From Manis javanica (lineage: Eukaryota > Chordata > Mammalia > Pholidota > Manidae): a stretch of 64,000 nt of DNA. Below the pieces are notes generated by a model. That model ran no database searches and was not told where the DNA came from. It saw nothing but the letters and a program-made list of their open reading frames with translations. The position numbers were made by a program, and so were the translations under genes. The stretch lies in assembly GCF_040802235.1 (NCBI RefSeq), contig NC_133158.1:164583401-164647400 (forward strand), written 5' to 3'. Below are positions 60,001 through 64,000 of this stretch, piece after piece (within the stretch, counting starts at the first letter, position 1; the number at the start of each line of letters is the position of its first letter).

Positions 60001-62095
60001 TCAATATATTATCTCATCACATTAGATGCAATGTCCCCTATCACTGTAGCTAATCACGCCAAGGGTAGAACTCTGTTCCAAGTCAAAACCTGGCTTCAAC
60101 TGCTACTACTCCTTCTCCATCTACTCAAACTCTGAACCAGCAGATCTTACTTGAATGATGCTTCATCTCCATGTTTGTCTTCAGTTGACTTGGAAGACTG
60201 ACCCCCACTCCTGTATGTGTAACAAAGATGAGTGAGTTTGTTTGTTTAAAAAAAAAAAAAAAAAGAATGAAGAGTCGGCTATTAAATGAAGTTTTTTGAT
60301 ATAATTAAAATTTGGTCTCTGTTTTCAAAATGGCTTTAAATGACTCCATTATCTTTCAGGATAAACCCCCAAATATGCTAGTTCCCTCAATGAAACAAAC
60401 TAAAGAGCGGCCACCTGCTCAGGACTCCCTTGAGCTCGCGATTCAAAACACCTTTCTGGACAACTCCCAACACCCCATGTCCCTCGTTCCTGTAATTTAT
60501 CTTGATCTAACTCGTCATAAACCACAGAAACTCTGATCTTTTTTCTAAAATCTTATTTCTGTCCAACCCAGTGCGGTCCTCTGGAAACCTGATCTCTCCT
60601 AGAAATTCATTCTTATCTCTTTCATTGTGTTCACTAGACCCACTCCCCACCTTTCTATTATGAAAAAACACACCTACAGGATGATTTAAAAAAAAGGAAG
60701 AAACCTGAATTTAATCCTCATCTTGGCACTTACCATATCCAATCAACTAACTACTTTACTCTTTGGGTTTAAAAGTCTCCATTTGAACAACCACTTGGCC
60801 AGGATGTTAAACACAGGCTGAAGTTCTGGAGGGTATTTTGATTAACTCATCTCTGAGAATCCTTACAATCCCGAAATTCTTTGAGCTTTTGATGTTGTCT
60901 ACAGAAATGTGGAGAATACTCAGTGGACAGAAGTGGGAAAACTAACAGAACAAAAGAAACACCATGAAAAGCAGAGGAGTATAAAAAAAATCCAGAAAAG
61001 ATTATAGTAATGTCATGGAAGAAAAGTATGTCCAAAGAAAGATGGAAGGAAAGAAGGAAAGCGCATGGGAAATGAAAAAGGGAAAGGGGAAAGGAAAGGA
61101 GGAAAGGAAGAAAGGAGGGAACGAAGGATGAATTTTCACAAACCAGACAGACAAGGGTTAATGGGAAGGGAAACCAGACTGACAAGTCAGCATGTACAGA
61201 AATCTTTCATAAACAGTTTACAAATAGACACTGAATTTCACCAACATAACATGGTCTACTCACAGATATTCTTTACTTACAGAAAAATAATTCATCTCAA
61301 GGAGAGTAGATATCACTACATCCAAGGATACATGCCTGATTAGACCTTGCTAATATAAATCCTATGGTTCTGTGGCCACAGCCAACTGAGATCTGCCCTA
61401 AAACTCTGATGCTAGTAAAAACAAGGTACTAGTTACCACTGCAACTGTCAAATATGTTAGGACAAATGCTTGGACTAACCGGGCTTCATAAGAAAACTAC
61501 ATCGGAGTTAACACTTAGCTGAATTTGACTTTATCACACGGTCCACTTGGTCCTATCAATCTATACTGAGAAAAGCGAATGGACTGGGAGCCGGGCCGAC
61601 TGACAGTCAAATCGTGGGTCAGCTCCTGCTAACTGTGGAATCATGGGTCAATCAACCCACCCACCTGAACCACAGTTGCCTAATTAACAAACACTAGGCT
61701 ATCACAGCACAGCGACTTTGCAAAGCTACTGCAATTAGATAACAAGTGTTAAGCACTTTAATAGTCCCCCCATCTAACTTGTCATAAACCCCAAAAACTC
61801 TGACCTTTTTTCTAAAACCCTTATTTCTATCCAACCCAGTGCGGTCCTCTGGAAACCTGATCTCTACTAGAAATTCATTCTTATCTCTTTCATTGCATTC
61901 ACTAAACCCACTACCCACCTTTCTACTATGAAAACACACACCCACAGGATGATAAAAAAGGAAGAAACCTGAATTTAAACTATTACACATTCAACACGTT
62001 ATTTATCTGCATTCCTTCAGTTAACATACAGTTTTTTTTAAAAAAAAACGTAAGAACCTACTTCTTTAAAGAGTCCTCTTCAGAATGCTTCTTCC
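24848..62095 (-). CDS. ANKRD26: ANKRD26-like gene, 3' portion (span; damaged or shortened)
   Basis: Nineteen exons on the minus strand read the middle and C-terminal coiled-coil part of the ANKRD26 family. In ANKRD26 an N-terminal ankyrin block precedes long coiled coils; the protein works at distal appendages of the centriole. Diagnostic text includes AESPWDSE (53521 exon), [19 protein letters not shown] (44179), [16 protein letters not shown] (42689), [18 protein letters not shown] (34749) and [13 protein letters not shown] (34000). Exons 62095 to 42689 join in phase without stops. Defects are all 3': missing coiled-coil exons at 43415-44178 and 35035-41277, an internal loss in the largest exon, a TGA at 41404-41406, and a one-base phase error at about 34855. 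Splicing could bypass the last two. It may be the only ANKRD26 copy, shortened, or a decaying paralogue. The ankyrin exons lie beyond the window. Confidence 0.85.
24913..26081. other. Intron of ANKRD26-like gene
   Basis: The 1.2-kb last intron. AT-rich, with no repeat or exon that I can assign. Confidence 0.5.
26082..26127 (-). CDS. ANKRD26: ANKRD26-like exon (46 bp)
   Basis: Reads [15 protein letters not shown] between acceptor CTTATTTCAG and donor GTATGT. It is 6.4 kb from the previous exon because L1 fragments fill the intron. Confidence 0.88.
26585..27205 (-). mobile_element. L1 ORF2 fragment (reverse transcriptase)
   Basis: The minus strand reads [20 protein letters not shown] and [20 protein letters not shown] within a 154-codon frame at 27049-26585. 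The match continues to about 27205. It shares its order with 1-690 of the window. It lies in an intron of the ANKRD26-like gene in the same orientation. Confidence 0.9.
27206..27779. other. Intronic sequence between L1 fragments
   Basis: No recognised repeat or exon. It separates two L1 pieces of opposite strand. Confidence 0.4.
27780..28732 (+). mobile_element. 5'-truncated L1 with poly(A) tail
   Basis: The ORF2 C-terminus ([20 protein letters not shown] at 27791 onward, then [20 protein letters not shown] at about 28176) is followed by the 3'UTR and a tail of about 15 A at 28717-28732. It is one of the better preserved tails in the window, though the frame shifts near 28100-28170. Confidence 0.93.
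28740..29285. other. Intronic sequence, nothing recognised
   Basis: AT-rich intron of the ANKRD26-like gene. No exon or repeat supported. Confidence 0.4.
29288..29400 (+). repeat. MIR SINE fragment
   Basis: GGCTCAGTAGGACTGCAGC then TTTCCTAAGGTTACAAAACC and AGGCCAGGAATGGGCTTTAG preserve the order of the MIR core. It is strongly diverged, as expected for this ancient family. Confidence 0.6.
29410..30830. other. Intronic sequence, nothing firm
   Basis: Two overlapping open frames on opposite strands (30286-30501 and 30300-30611) are not recognisable. A short CA run lies at about 30602-30615. No exon signals consistent with the ANKRD26-like gene. Confidence 0.4.
30835..32190 (+). mobile_element. 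Old L1 ORF2 (endonuclease to reverse transcriptase)
   Basis: Diverged but colinear L1 ORF2 text: AATATCTATGTACCCAACAC (endonuclease), CAACATTCCAAAATCTTTGG and GACACAGCAAAAGCAGT, then ATCAGGCCTAGATTACCCTG and CAAAATTCCTTACCAAATTG of the RT domain. Many stops. A TA run interrupts it. Confidence 0.85.
31084..31112. repeat. (TA)n/(CA)n microsatellite
   Basis: About 11 TA units followed by CACACACA, inside the old L1. Confidence 0.85.
32533..32758 (-). CDS. ANKRD26: ANKRD26-like exon (226 bp)
   Basis: Reads [20 protein letters not shown], then [19 protein letters not shown] and ends IETYLLK. Acceptor CTCCACAG, donor GTTAGT. Phase 2 in, phase 0 out. Confidence 0.88.
33264..33605 (+). mobile_element. 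LTR of a family repeated in this window
   Basis: Contains CAATAAGCTATT, a TATA-like TATTTAAAAG, a GAATAAAGC poly(A) signal (about 33479-33487) and the 3' string CATTGTCATTTC..CTCA..CCATAG..AACTTGCC. The same order occurs at 35135-35495 (minus), 36945-37170 (plus) and 63530-64000 (plus). Confidence 0.7.
34000..34217 (-). CDS. ANKRD26: ANKRD26-like exon (218 bp)
   Basis: Reads [38 protein letters not shown] and [17 protein letters not shown], coiled coil near the C-terminus. Acceptor TGCTTTAG, donor GTAAGT. Phase 0 in, phase 2 out. Confidence 0.9.
34749..35034 (-). CDS. ANKRD26: ANKRD26-like exon with a one-base phase error (286 bp)
   Basis: Opens in phase 0 as [19 protein letters not shown] and [20 protein letters not shown], then [12 protein letters not shown]. 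After about 34855 family-like text ([20 protein letters not shown]) is in the next frame. The full exon is 286 bases (3n+1) although both neighbours need phase 0. Its final donor GTTAAT is weak. A GTAAAT donor at 34857-34852, exactly at the break, would give 177 bases and an intact frame. Confidence 0.8.
34851..34860 (-). promoter_or_regulatory. Candidate alternative 5' splice site
   Basis: CATATG|GTAAATG on the minus strand. Using it ends the exon at 34858 after LKTHM in phase 0, matching the phase-0 start of the next exon ([11 protein letters not shown]). It would remove the frame-shifted tail of 109 bases. Confidence 0.4.
35135..35495 (-). mobile_element. LTR, same family as 33264 and 63530
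   Basis: The reverse complement shows CAATAAGCTATTGCC, CACTATATAAAGAGCTCTGC (TATA box), then ACATTGTCATTCC-like 3' text and CCATAGTGAACTTGCC. It is a full-length solo LTR by this comparison. It lies within 100 bases of the 34749-35034 exon, in its upstream intron. Confidence 0.7.
36070..36466 (+). mobile_element. MLT1-type (MaLR) LTR
   Basis: Text such as GGCTCACTCTAGAAACC, GTGATTCTAGACCCCAGT, CAGCTGATGCCAAGTG and ATTTGTGAACAAAATAAATG is typical of the mammalian MLT1 LTR, including its terminal AATAAA. Its 3' end is cut by an LTR fragment at 36467. Confidence 0.75.
36467..36650 (-). mobile_element. LTR fragment (promoter half) of the 63530 family
   Basis: Reverse complement of 63640-63780: shares CTCTCCTGCAG, TTGCAGCCATGC and GAGCTCTTTATATAGAGTCA. 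It is joined directly to the MLT1 LTR. Confidence 0.7.
36945..37170 (+). mobile_element. LTR fragment (3' half) of the 63530 family
   Basis: Matches 63775-63985: GGTGGCAGTG, GAGGCCCAGAGGCAGA, GCAGACT.ACTCTGAGTG, CATTGTCATTTTTTAGTCTC and AAGCCCATTGG. It lies 300 bases from the opposite-strand promoter half, so one LTR may have been split and inverted. Confidence 0.7.
37180..38690. other. Intronic sequence with probable old L1/LTR relics
   Basis: 37910-38080 resembles an old L1 3'UTR on the minus strand. 38150-38430 has an LTR-like feel but is not assigned. No exon of the ANKRD26-like gene is visible although missing coiled-coil exons would be expected in this interval. Confidence 0.35.
38700..39435 (+). 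mobile_element. Old L1 ORF2 fragment
   Basis: Colinear L1 text: CAGTCAACAAAGATGCCAA, ACTGGACTTCATCCAGACAG, CAATCCAATATCAAAATGGG and ATGCCATTTCACATCCACTA, then GATAATGACGTATGTTGGC. It is older than the L1 at 27780. Confidence 0.85.
40165..40650 (+). mobile_element. Old L1 3' end
   Basis: Contains CCAACAAGTGGACACAACCC, TGATATGTGCTGTAACATGA, CACATATTGTGGTTCCACTT and GGTACATGAATTATATCTCA, the end of an old L1 (L1M-type). Probably the downstream part of the copy at 38700-39435. Confidence 0.8.
41278..41427 (-). CDS. ANKRD26: ANKRD26-like exon with in-frame stop (150 bp)
   Basis: Reads VGVRQLQ, then TGA (41404-41406), then [20 protein letters not shown] and on to [14 protein letters not shown]. 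Text on both sides of the TGA matches the family in the same frame, so the stop is a real lesion if the exon is used. Acceptor AATTTTAG, donor GTATGT. Length 150 with phase 0 at both ends means skipping would keep the frame. Confidence 0.8.
41430..42688. other. Intron, nothing recognised
   Basis: No repeat family or exon assigned. A 68-codon plus frame (41492-41698) is not recognisable. Confidence 0.4.
42689..43414 (-). CDS. ANKRD26: ANKRD26-like large coiled-coil exon (726 bp)
   Basis: An open 242-codon frame with phase 0 at both ends; acceptor TTTATTTAG, donor GTAAGT. It is almost wholly heptad-repeat coiled coil (for example [20 protein letters not shown] and [18 protein letters not shown]). 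Compared with the family, about 70 residues are missing in frame between DTIKQ and the following SHHSIIS, and one-residue gaps occur near [13 protein letters not shown]. No stop is present. Confidence 0.9.
43415..44178. other. Short intron lacking expected exons
   Basis: Only 764 bases separate two ANKRD26-like exons here, where the family has several coiled-coil exons. I see no exon remnant on the minus strand. Confidence 0.6.
44179..44255 (-). CDS. ANKRD26: ANKRD26-like exon (77 bp)
   Basis: Reads [20 protein letters not shown] then VFNHPQ, a strongly conserved segment. Acceptor ATTTGTCAG, donor GTACCC. It ends in phase 0. In the ANKRD26 family several hundred residues of coiled coil normally follow, but here the next exon is the one at 42689. 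Confidence 0.88.
44510..46625. other. Intron, nothing firm
   Basis: 45000-45480 has the look of an old interspersed repeat but I cannot name it. No exon that fits the phase between 46631 and 44179. Confidence 0.35.
46631..46879 (-). CDS. ANKRD26: ANKRD26-like exon (249 bp)
   Basis: Reads [20 protein letters not shown] through [20 protein letters not shown] to ENRESKE; acceptor ACATTTCAG, donor GTAAGA. It ends in phase 1 and joins the exon at 44179-44255 directly, skipping an exon-like segment at 44386-44502 that would break the frame. Confidence 0.85.
47640..47840 (+). mobile_element. Possible hAT-type DNA transposon relic
   Basis: GATCAAAACTATTTTCATCA, then CATTTTCACTCTCATTCTCT and GGTGGAATGTTCCAGAG resemble a common mammalian hAT/Charlie-related repeat. 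Tentative. Confidence 0.35.
48048..48084. repeat. (CA)n microsatellite
   Basis: About 18 uninterrupted CA units in an intron of the ANKRD26-like gene; likely length-polymorphic. Confidence 0.97.
48543..48612 (-). CDS. ANKRD26: ANKRD26-like exon (70 bp)
   Basis: Reads [20 protein letters not shown] then SIS; donor GTAAAT. The acceptor (AAAACCCATTCAG) is purine-rich upstream and so weak. Phase 0 in, phase 1 out. Confidence 0.8.
48703..48731 (-). CDS. ANKRD26: ANKRD26-like micro-exon (29 bp)
   Basis: Reads [10 protein letters not shown], the D split with the previous exon. Acceptor CTTTTTAG, donor GTAAAA. Its 29 bases restore phase 0, which supports it although it is very short. Confidence 0.75.
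48735..51150. other. Intron, mostly unassigned apart from MER5-like element
   Basis: Besides the hAT relic at 50225-50375, I assign nothing. Frames at 49236-49427 and 49581-49877 are not recognised. Confidence 0.35.
50225..50375 (+). mobile_element. MER5-like hAT relic
   Basis: GCTTGTTAGAAATGTAGAAT, then TGTGTGTTTTTTAACAAGG and AAATTTGAGAAACTGGTCCC preserve the order of the MER5A/B non-autonomous hAT elements. Confidence 0.6.
51154..51247 (-). CDS. ANKRD26: ANKRD26-like exon (94 bp)
   Basis: Reads [20 protein letters not shown] then [11 protein letters not shown]; acceptor TTTTAACAG, donor GTAAGA. Phase 0 in, phase 1 out. Confidence 0.9.
51250..52630. other. Intron, nothing recognised
   Basis: AT-rich. 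No exon or repeat family that I can support. Confidence 0.4.
52640..52830 (+). repeat. MIR SINE
   Basis: GAGAGGTAGGTATTGGTACC, then AGGTCACTGACAGTCAAACA, AGTTAAGTGACAGAACCAGG. This order and content are the MIR core region. Confidence 0.7.
53250..53350. repeat. Tandem duplicate, unit 1
   Basis: Aligns with 53795-53900 in the same orientation: CTGATCCCTTAT..TTTAA, TTAGTTTCTTGCA, GTTTCAT.AA.TT.ATCTTA. The two units lie on either side of the 53521-53582 exon, about 545 bases apart. Confidence 0.7.
53521..53582 (-). CDS. ANKRD26: ANKRD26-like exon (62 bp)
   Basis: Reads [20 protein letters not shown] with E last; acceptor CTTTTATAG, donor GTACTA. The acidic run followed by ESPWDSE is a family signature. 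Phase 1 in, phase 0 out. Confidence 0.9.
53795..53900. repeat. Tandem duplicate, unit 2
   Basis: Partner of 53250-53350, lying between the exons at 53521-53582 and 53955-54081. Divergence of perhaps 20-25% suggests an old duplication. Confidence 0.7.
53955..54081 (-). CDS. ANKRD26: ANKRD26-like exon (127 bp)
   Basis: Reads [20 protein letters not shown] and on to [12 protein letters not shown]; acceptor TTTTTACAG, donor GTAAGT. Phase 0 in, phase 1 out. The downstream intron is partly duplicated after the next exon. Confidence 0.85.
54090..56660. other. Intron, unassigned
   Basis: 54540-55080 looks like an old repeat but is not named. A short TA run is at about 55836-55852. No exon recognised. 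Confidence 0.35.
56669..56781 (-). CDS. ANKRD26: ANKRD26-like exon (113 bp)
   Basis: Reads [20 protein letters not shown] and continues to SSAGLGLTK; donor GTGAGT. Phases match on both sides. The acceptor (TGTAATCAAAG) has a weak pyrimidine tract, so the exact 5' boundary is less sure. Confidence 0.8.
56889..56958 (-). CDS. ANKRD26: ANKRD26-like exon (70 bp)
   Basis: Reads [19 protein letters not shown] then a Glu/Lys end, between acceptor TTTTCTAG and donor GTAAGC. It joins the next exon in phase 1. Confidence 0.85.
57048..57160 (+). repeat. Weak MIR-like fragment
   Basis: CAAATCTCAGTTCTGCCATT then TACTCTC..CGTCTTCTCAG has the layout of a MIR tRNA-to-core region but is very diverged. Confidence 0.35.
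57170..59130. other. Intron, nothing recognised
   Basis: AT-rich intron of the ANKRD26-like gene. No exon or repeat that I can support. Confidence 0.4.
59133..59196 (-). CDS. ANKRD26: ANKRD26-like exon (64 bp)
   Basis: Reads [20 protein letters not shown], an acidic segment characteristic of the central ANKRD26 region. Acceptor CTTTACAG; donor GTACAA is weak. It ends in phase 0. Confidence 0.85.
59197..59355. repeat. Intron duplicate, unit 1 (next to 59133-59196 exon)
   Basis: Shares with 60211-60345 the order TGTAACAAA.GAGTGAGTT, an A-run, AGTGAAGA/AATGAAGAG, TTTTTTGATATA-like, TTTGG.C, and GTTTTCA.AA..CTTTAAAT. Both lie on the acceptor side of a small acidic exon. Confidence 0.65.
59660..59830 (+). 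repeat. MIR SINE
   Basis: TTCTTGGATAAGCTGCTTCT, then AATTCAAAGTCTTGCTC and TTTTACAAGGTTGCTAGGAG match the MIR order (slow-down of sequence around CTTCTC and the GTTG segment). Confidence 0.6.
60151..60210 (-). CDS. ANKRD26: ANKRD26-like exon (60 bp)
   Basis: Reads [19 protein letters not shown] between acceptor CACATACAG and donor GTAAGA. It joins in phase on both sides. The intron sequence on its acceptor side resembles that beside the next exon (59133-59196), suggesting the two arose by tandem duplication. Confidence 0.75.
60211..60345. repeat. Intron duplicate, unit 2 (next to 60151-60210 exon)
   Basis: Partner of 59197-59355, about 1.0 kb away. Includes an A-run of about 16 at 60248-60264. 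Confidence 0.65.
60496..60717. repeat. Direct repeat, unit 1
   Basis: About 90% identical over about 210 bases to 61770-61978, same orientation: CCAACCCAGTGCGGTCCTCT, GGAAACCTGATCTCT, AGAAATTCATTCTTATCTCT, then CCCACCTTTCTA.TATGAAAA. Spacing is 1.27 kb. Confidence 0.92.
61060..61130. repeat. Purine-rich (GGAAA/GAAAGG)n tract
   Basis: Degenerate GAAA/GGAAA repeats on the plus strand over about 70 bases, starting as early as 61020. Confidence 0.8.
61575..61690 (+). repeat. MIR-like fragment
   Basis: GACTGACAGTCAAATCGTGG, then AGCTCCTGCTAACTGTGGAA and CACCTGAACCACAGTTGCC keep the MIR order. Confidence 0.4.
61770..61978. repeat. Direct repeat, unit 2
   Basis: Partner of 60496-60717. It ends about 85 bases from the 62062-62095 exon. 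Confidence 0.92.
62062..62095 (-). CDS. ANKRD26: ANKRD26-like exon (34 bp)
   Basis: Reads [10 protein letters not shown] between acceptor CTATTAG and donor GTAGGT. It enters in phase 2 and leaves with AA, which completes AAG with the next exon. It is the first exon of the gene seen in the window. Confidence 0.6.
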
Positions 62096-62099
62096 CTAA

Positions 62100-63240
62100 T
62101 AGAGAAAAAATAAAATTCACCTTATATGTATTTAAAAGTGTAAAACTGATGCTTTGTTAAAAAGTGTCCATCTGGGACCACACCTGGAGACTATAGTGGA
62201 ATGAATATTAATTATGCTATTGGTAGGCAATCGATGTATTAACAACAATTACTTCCCCTCCTGTGTATTTATCAAAATGTGAAAACTACAACTGCTATTC
62301 ACAGTGACCATAATCCGACCCAATCCCGATCAGACTGACAGAAAATAGTATCAGTAGAAGAATCAGGATCATAAACTGACAATGTCAAACTTAAATAGCA
62401 TAACTTTTCTGGACACTCACCACTAGGTGCAGGGAGAGGAGAATATGCTTACAACTTACACTTACAACGTAACACAACACAACTTCCCCAGCTCTTCGGT
62501 TGAGACTGCTCAGTTCAGAACAAAACCCGACCACAAGGGAGCTGGGTCTACAGGTGCTGTACTTTGCAGCATGGCAAAACACAGGACACGCGACTCCCTC
62601 CGGCCCTATTTCCAGTTACAAGAGAAGCGTGACAGACTTTGTCATTCCGGTGTTATAAAGTAACACGTCTTCAGACTGTCTCCTTCCGTTTCTACAGAGT
62701 CTATCTGGACCCACCTGCTCTGCTGCTCATCTCTAGCCACAACTCAGTCTTCTTACCGACTCCCCCCTGCCCACCCCATCCCTTCAATGTTGCTGTTCCA
62801 ACAGCGTTGCCACTGGCCTCTCATTCTACATGTTCTCCAACACAAACAAGCTCATCGGGATATATGAGTTTGTCTAATAATTATAATCAGATTATTTCCA
62901 GTCTGCATCTCCAACCCTGGAGCTCTCTAGCCACAAACTCCTATTATTCAATTATCCAATTACTGAAAATGTCAAACACGGATATTCCATCAAACTTAAC
63001 ACGTACAGAAAAAAAAAAGGGAGGGTCTTTCTGTTGACCCACTGCCTTCGCTGTTCATTCCTCATGTCCAATCTGCATGCTCCCCAAACCTGGAAAGCTA
63101 GGAGCCAATTTACATCTCTCTCTTCCCTAACTTTTCACATTCAATTACCATTCAATCTTACTAACCACACCTCTTTTGTGCCCCTGGTTTATCTCCCTCC
63201 ACTGCTGCCCCTATAGTCAAACATGGACTCTTAATTAATG
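62100..63240. other. Intron, nothing recognised
   Basis: Frames at 62427-62663 and 62639-63037 are not recognised and lack matching exon signals on the minus strand. Confidence 0.4.
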
Positions 63241-63245
63241 GTTTC

Positions 63246-63276
63246 ACAACAACAACAACAACAACAACAAAAAAAA
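63246..63276. repeat. (CAA)n microsatellite
   Basis: About eight CAA units followed by an A-run. Confidence 0.95.
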
Positions 63277-63529
63277 CAAGAAAGCGACAAACTACTATTT
63301 TTTTTCTGCTTAAAGGAATAAAATTTTTAAGGAACAGAAATGAAAAAGACATAAGGCCTAGAAAAAGAACCACATTTGAAGTTGAACTAGTTGAGCACCC
63401 TGTTTACTTTGGTATTCATGGGTGAACAAATACTTCAAGATGGGCTGATACGAGTCCAGGAAAACTAAAGCTTCTTTCGCCTCTCAGTCTCTTTTCTGTG
63501 GTTTCCTTCTTCCTGTCTATATGAGGGGT

Positions 63530-64000
63530 CAGCAAGCTGTGGCCCACAGGGCAAATCCAATCTGCCATCTGGTTTTGTACACAGTCTTCCGGGAGCAGTG
63601 TGGATAAAATGAAAGTTTCTGTGGCTCGGATTCTCACCTGGCCCTGGTCAGCGAGCTCACTACACACGTGTGGGCAATACGTTGCTACTGACTCTATATA
63701 AAGAGCTCCGCCCAGTGGTCTGGGTGCGACACGGTGGCATGGCTGCAAGACTGCAGGAGAGCAGAGCAGAGGCTGGAGTGGTGGCAGCACTGAGGACAGA
63801 GGCCCAGAGGCAGAGGCCAGCTTGCCGCACGCAGACTAGCTCTGAGTGAACAGGATTTTAGTGATTGTCCTGCTGCCGTGGAAATAAAGTTGGGTATAAC
63901 CCTTTCACCCCAAGAACATTTTACTGTCATTTCTTCTGGACACACTGAATCCATAGTGAACTTGCCCAGGACTGAAACCCATTGGAAGAGCACAGTTATG
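63530..64000 (+). mobile_element. LTR of the recurring family; reaches the window end
   Basis: Starts near TATGAGGGGTCAGCAAGCTG. That opening (CAGCAAGCTGTGGCCCACAG) is itself like a hAT-derived repeat. A TATA box TATAAA lies at 63697-63702 and a poly(A) signal AATAAA at 63883-63888, followed by the shared 3' text CATTTCTTCTGGACACACTG and CCATAGTGAACTTGCC. It is the best preserved copy of the family seen also at 33264, 35135, 36467 and 36945. Confidence 0.75.

Noticed and set aside
60847..61185. 112-codon minus-strand frame rich in Phe, Ser and Leu
   Set aside because: It translates the purine-rich (GGAAA)n tract in antisense; low-complexity artefact.
1..64000. tRNA, rRNA or other structured RNA genes
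   Set aside because: No A-box/B-box pair with a plausible cloverleaf or other known RNA signature was noticed; MIR fragments carry only decayed tRNA-like parts.

Overview
The window is nuclear DNA from a placental mammal. It holds many LINE-1 (L1) fragments, MIR and hAT relics, a MaLR (MLT1) LTR, several class I endogenous retrovirus (ERV) relics, one CpG-island promoter, and spliced exons of one vertebrate gene. I see no Alu, B1, carnivore tRNA-Lys or ruminant SINEs. The same L1 3'UTR type recurs near 932, 3826, 19020 and 28440. These points suggest a SINE-poor lineage outside primates and rodents. A pangolin or xenarthran is possible, but that is only a guess. It is not prokaryotic DNA, so nearly all long open frames are shadows or transposon relics.

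Layout. 1-1186: minus-strand L1 pieces. 1240-2400: CpG island with a near-perfect RFX X-box and a likely non-coding first exon on the plus strand (splice donor at 1497). 2420-3800: sequence with nothing recognised. 3826-5000: L1 3' end. 5388-17206: a retroviral cluster with two plus-strand relics of one ERV family (copy A about 6620-8313, copy B 9487-17206). A younger, internally deleted minus-strand gammaretrovirus-like provirus (10122-16707) sits inside copy B, with two LTRs, a tRNA-Phe-type primer site and a 5-bp target duplication. 17273-20870: LTRs, an L1 tail and a patchwork insertion. 21195-24790: two L1 5' halves facing each other.

24842-62095 on the minus strand is the 3' part of an ANKRD26-family gene; the ankyrin-repeat exons would lie beyond 64000. 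I assign 19 exons. The first 13, from 62095 down to 42689, join in phase with no stop. The 3' coiled-coil part is damaged or shortened. Exons are missing between 44179 and 43414 and between 41278 and 35034. The largest exon has an internal in-frame loss of about 70 residues. One 150-bp exon carries a TGA. The exon at 34749-35034 is one base out of phase. Both lesions could be bypassed by splicing: the TGA exon is symmetric (phase 0/0), and a GTAAAT donor lies exactly at the frame break. The locus is therefore either a decaying paralogue or a shortened gene that is still expressed.

Introns of this gene hold L1, MIR, hAT, MLT1 and at least four copies of an LTR family (33264, 35135, 36467/36945, 63530 to the window end). 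They also hold local tandem duplications near 53-54 kb and 59-62 kb that flank small exons.
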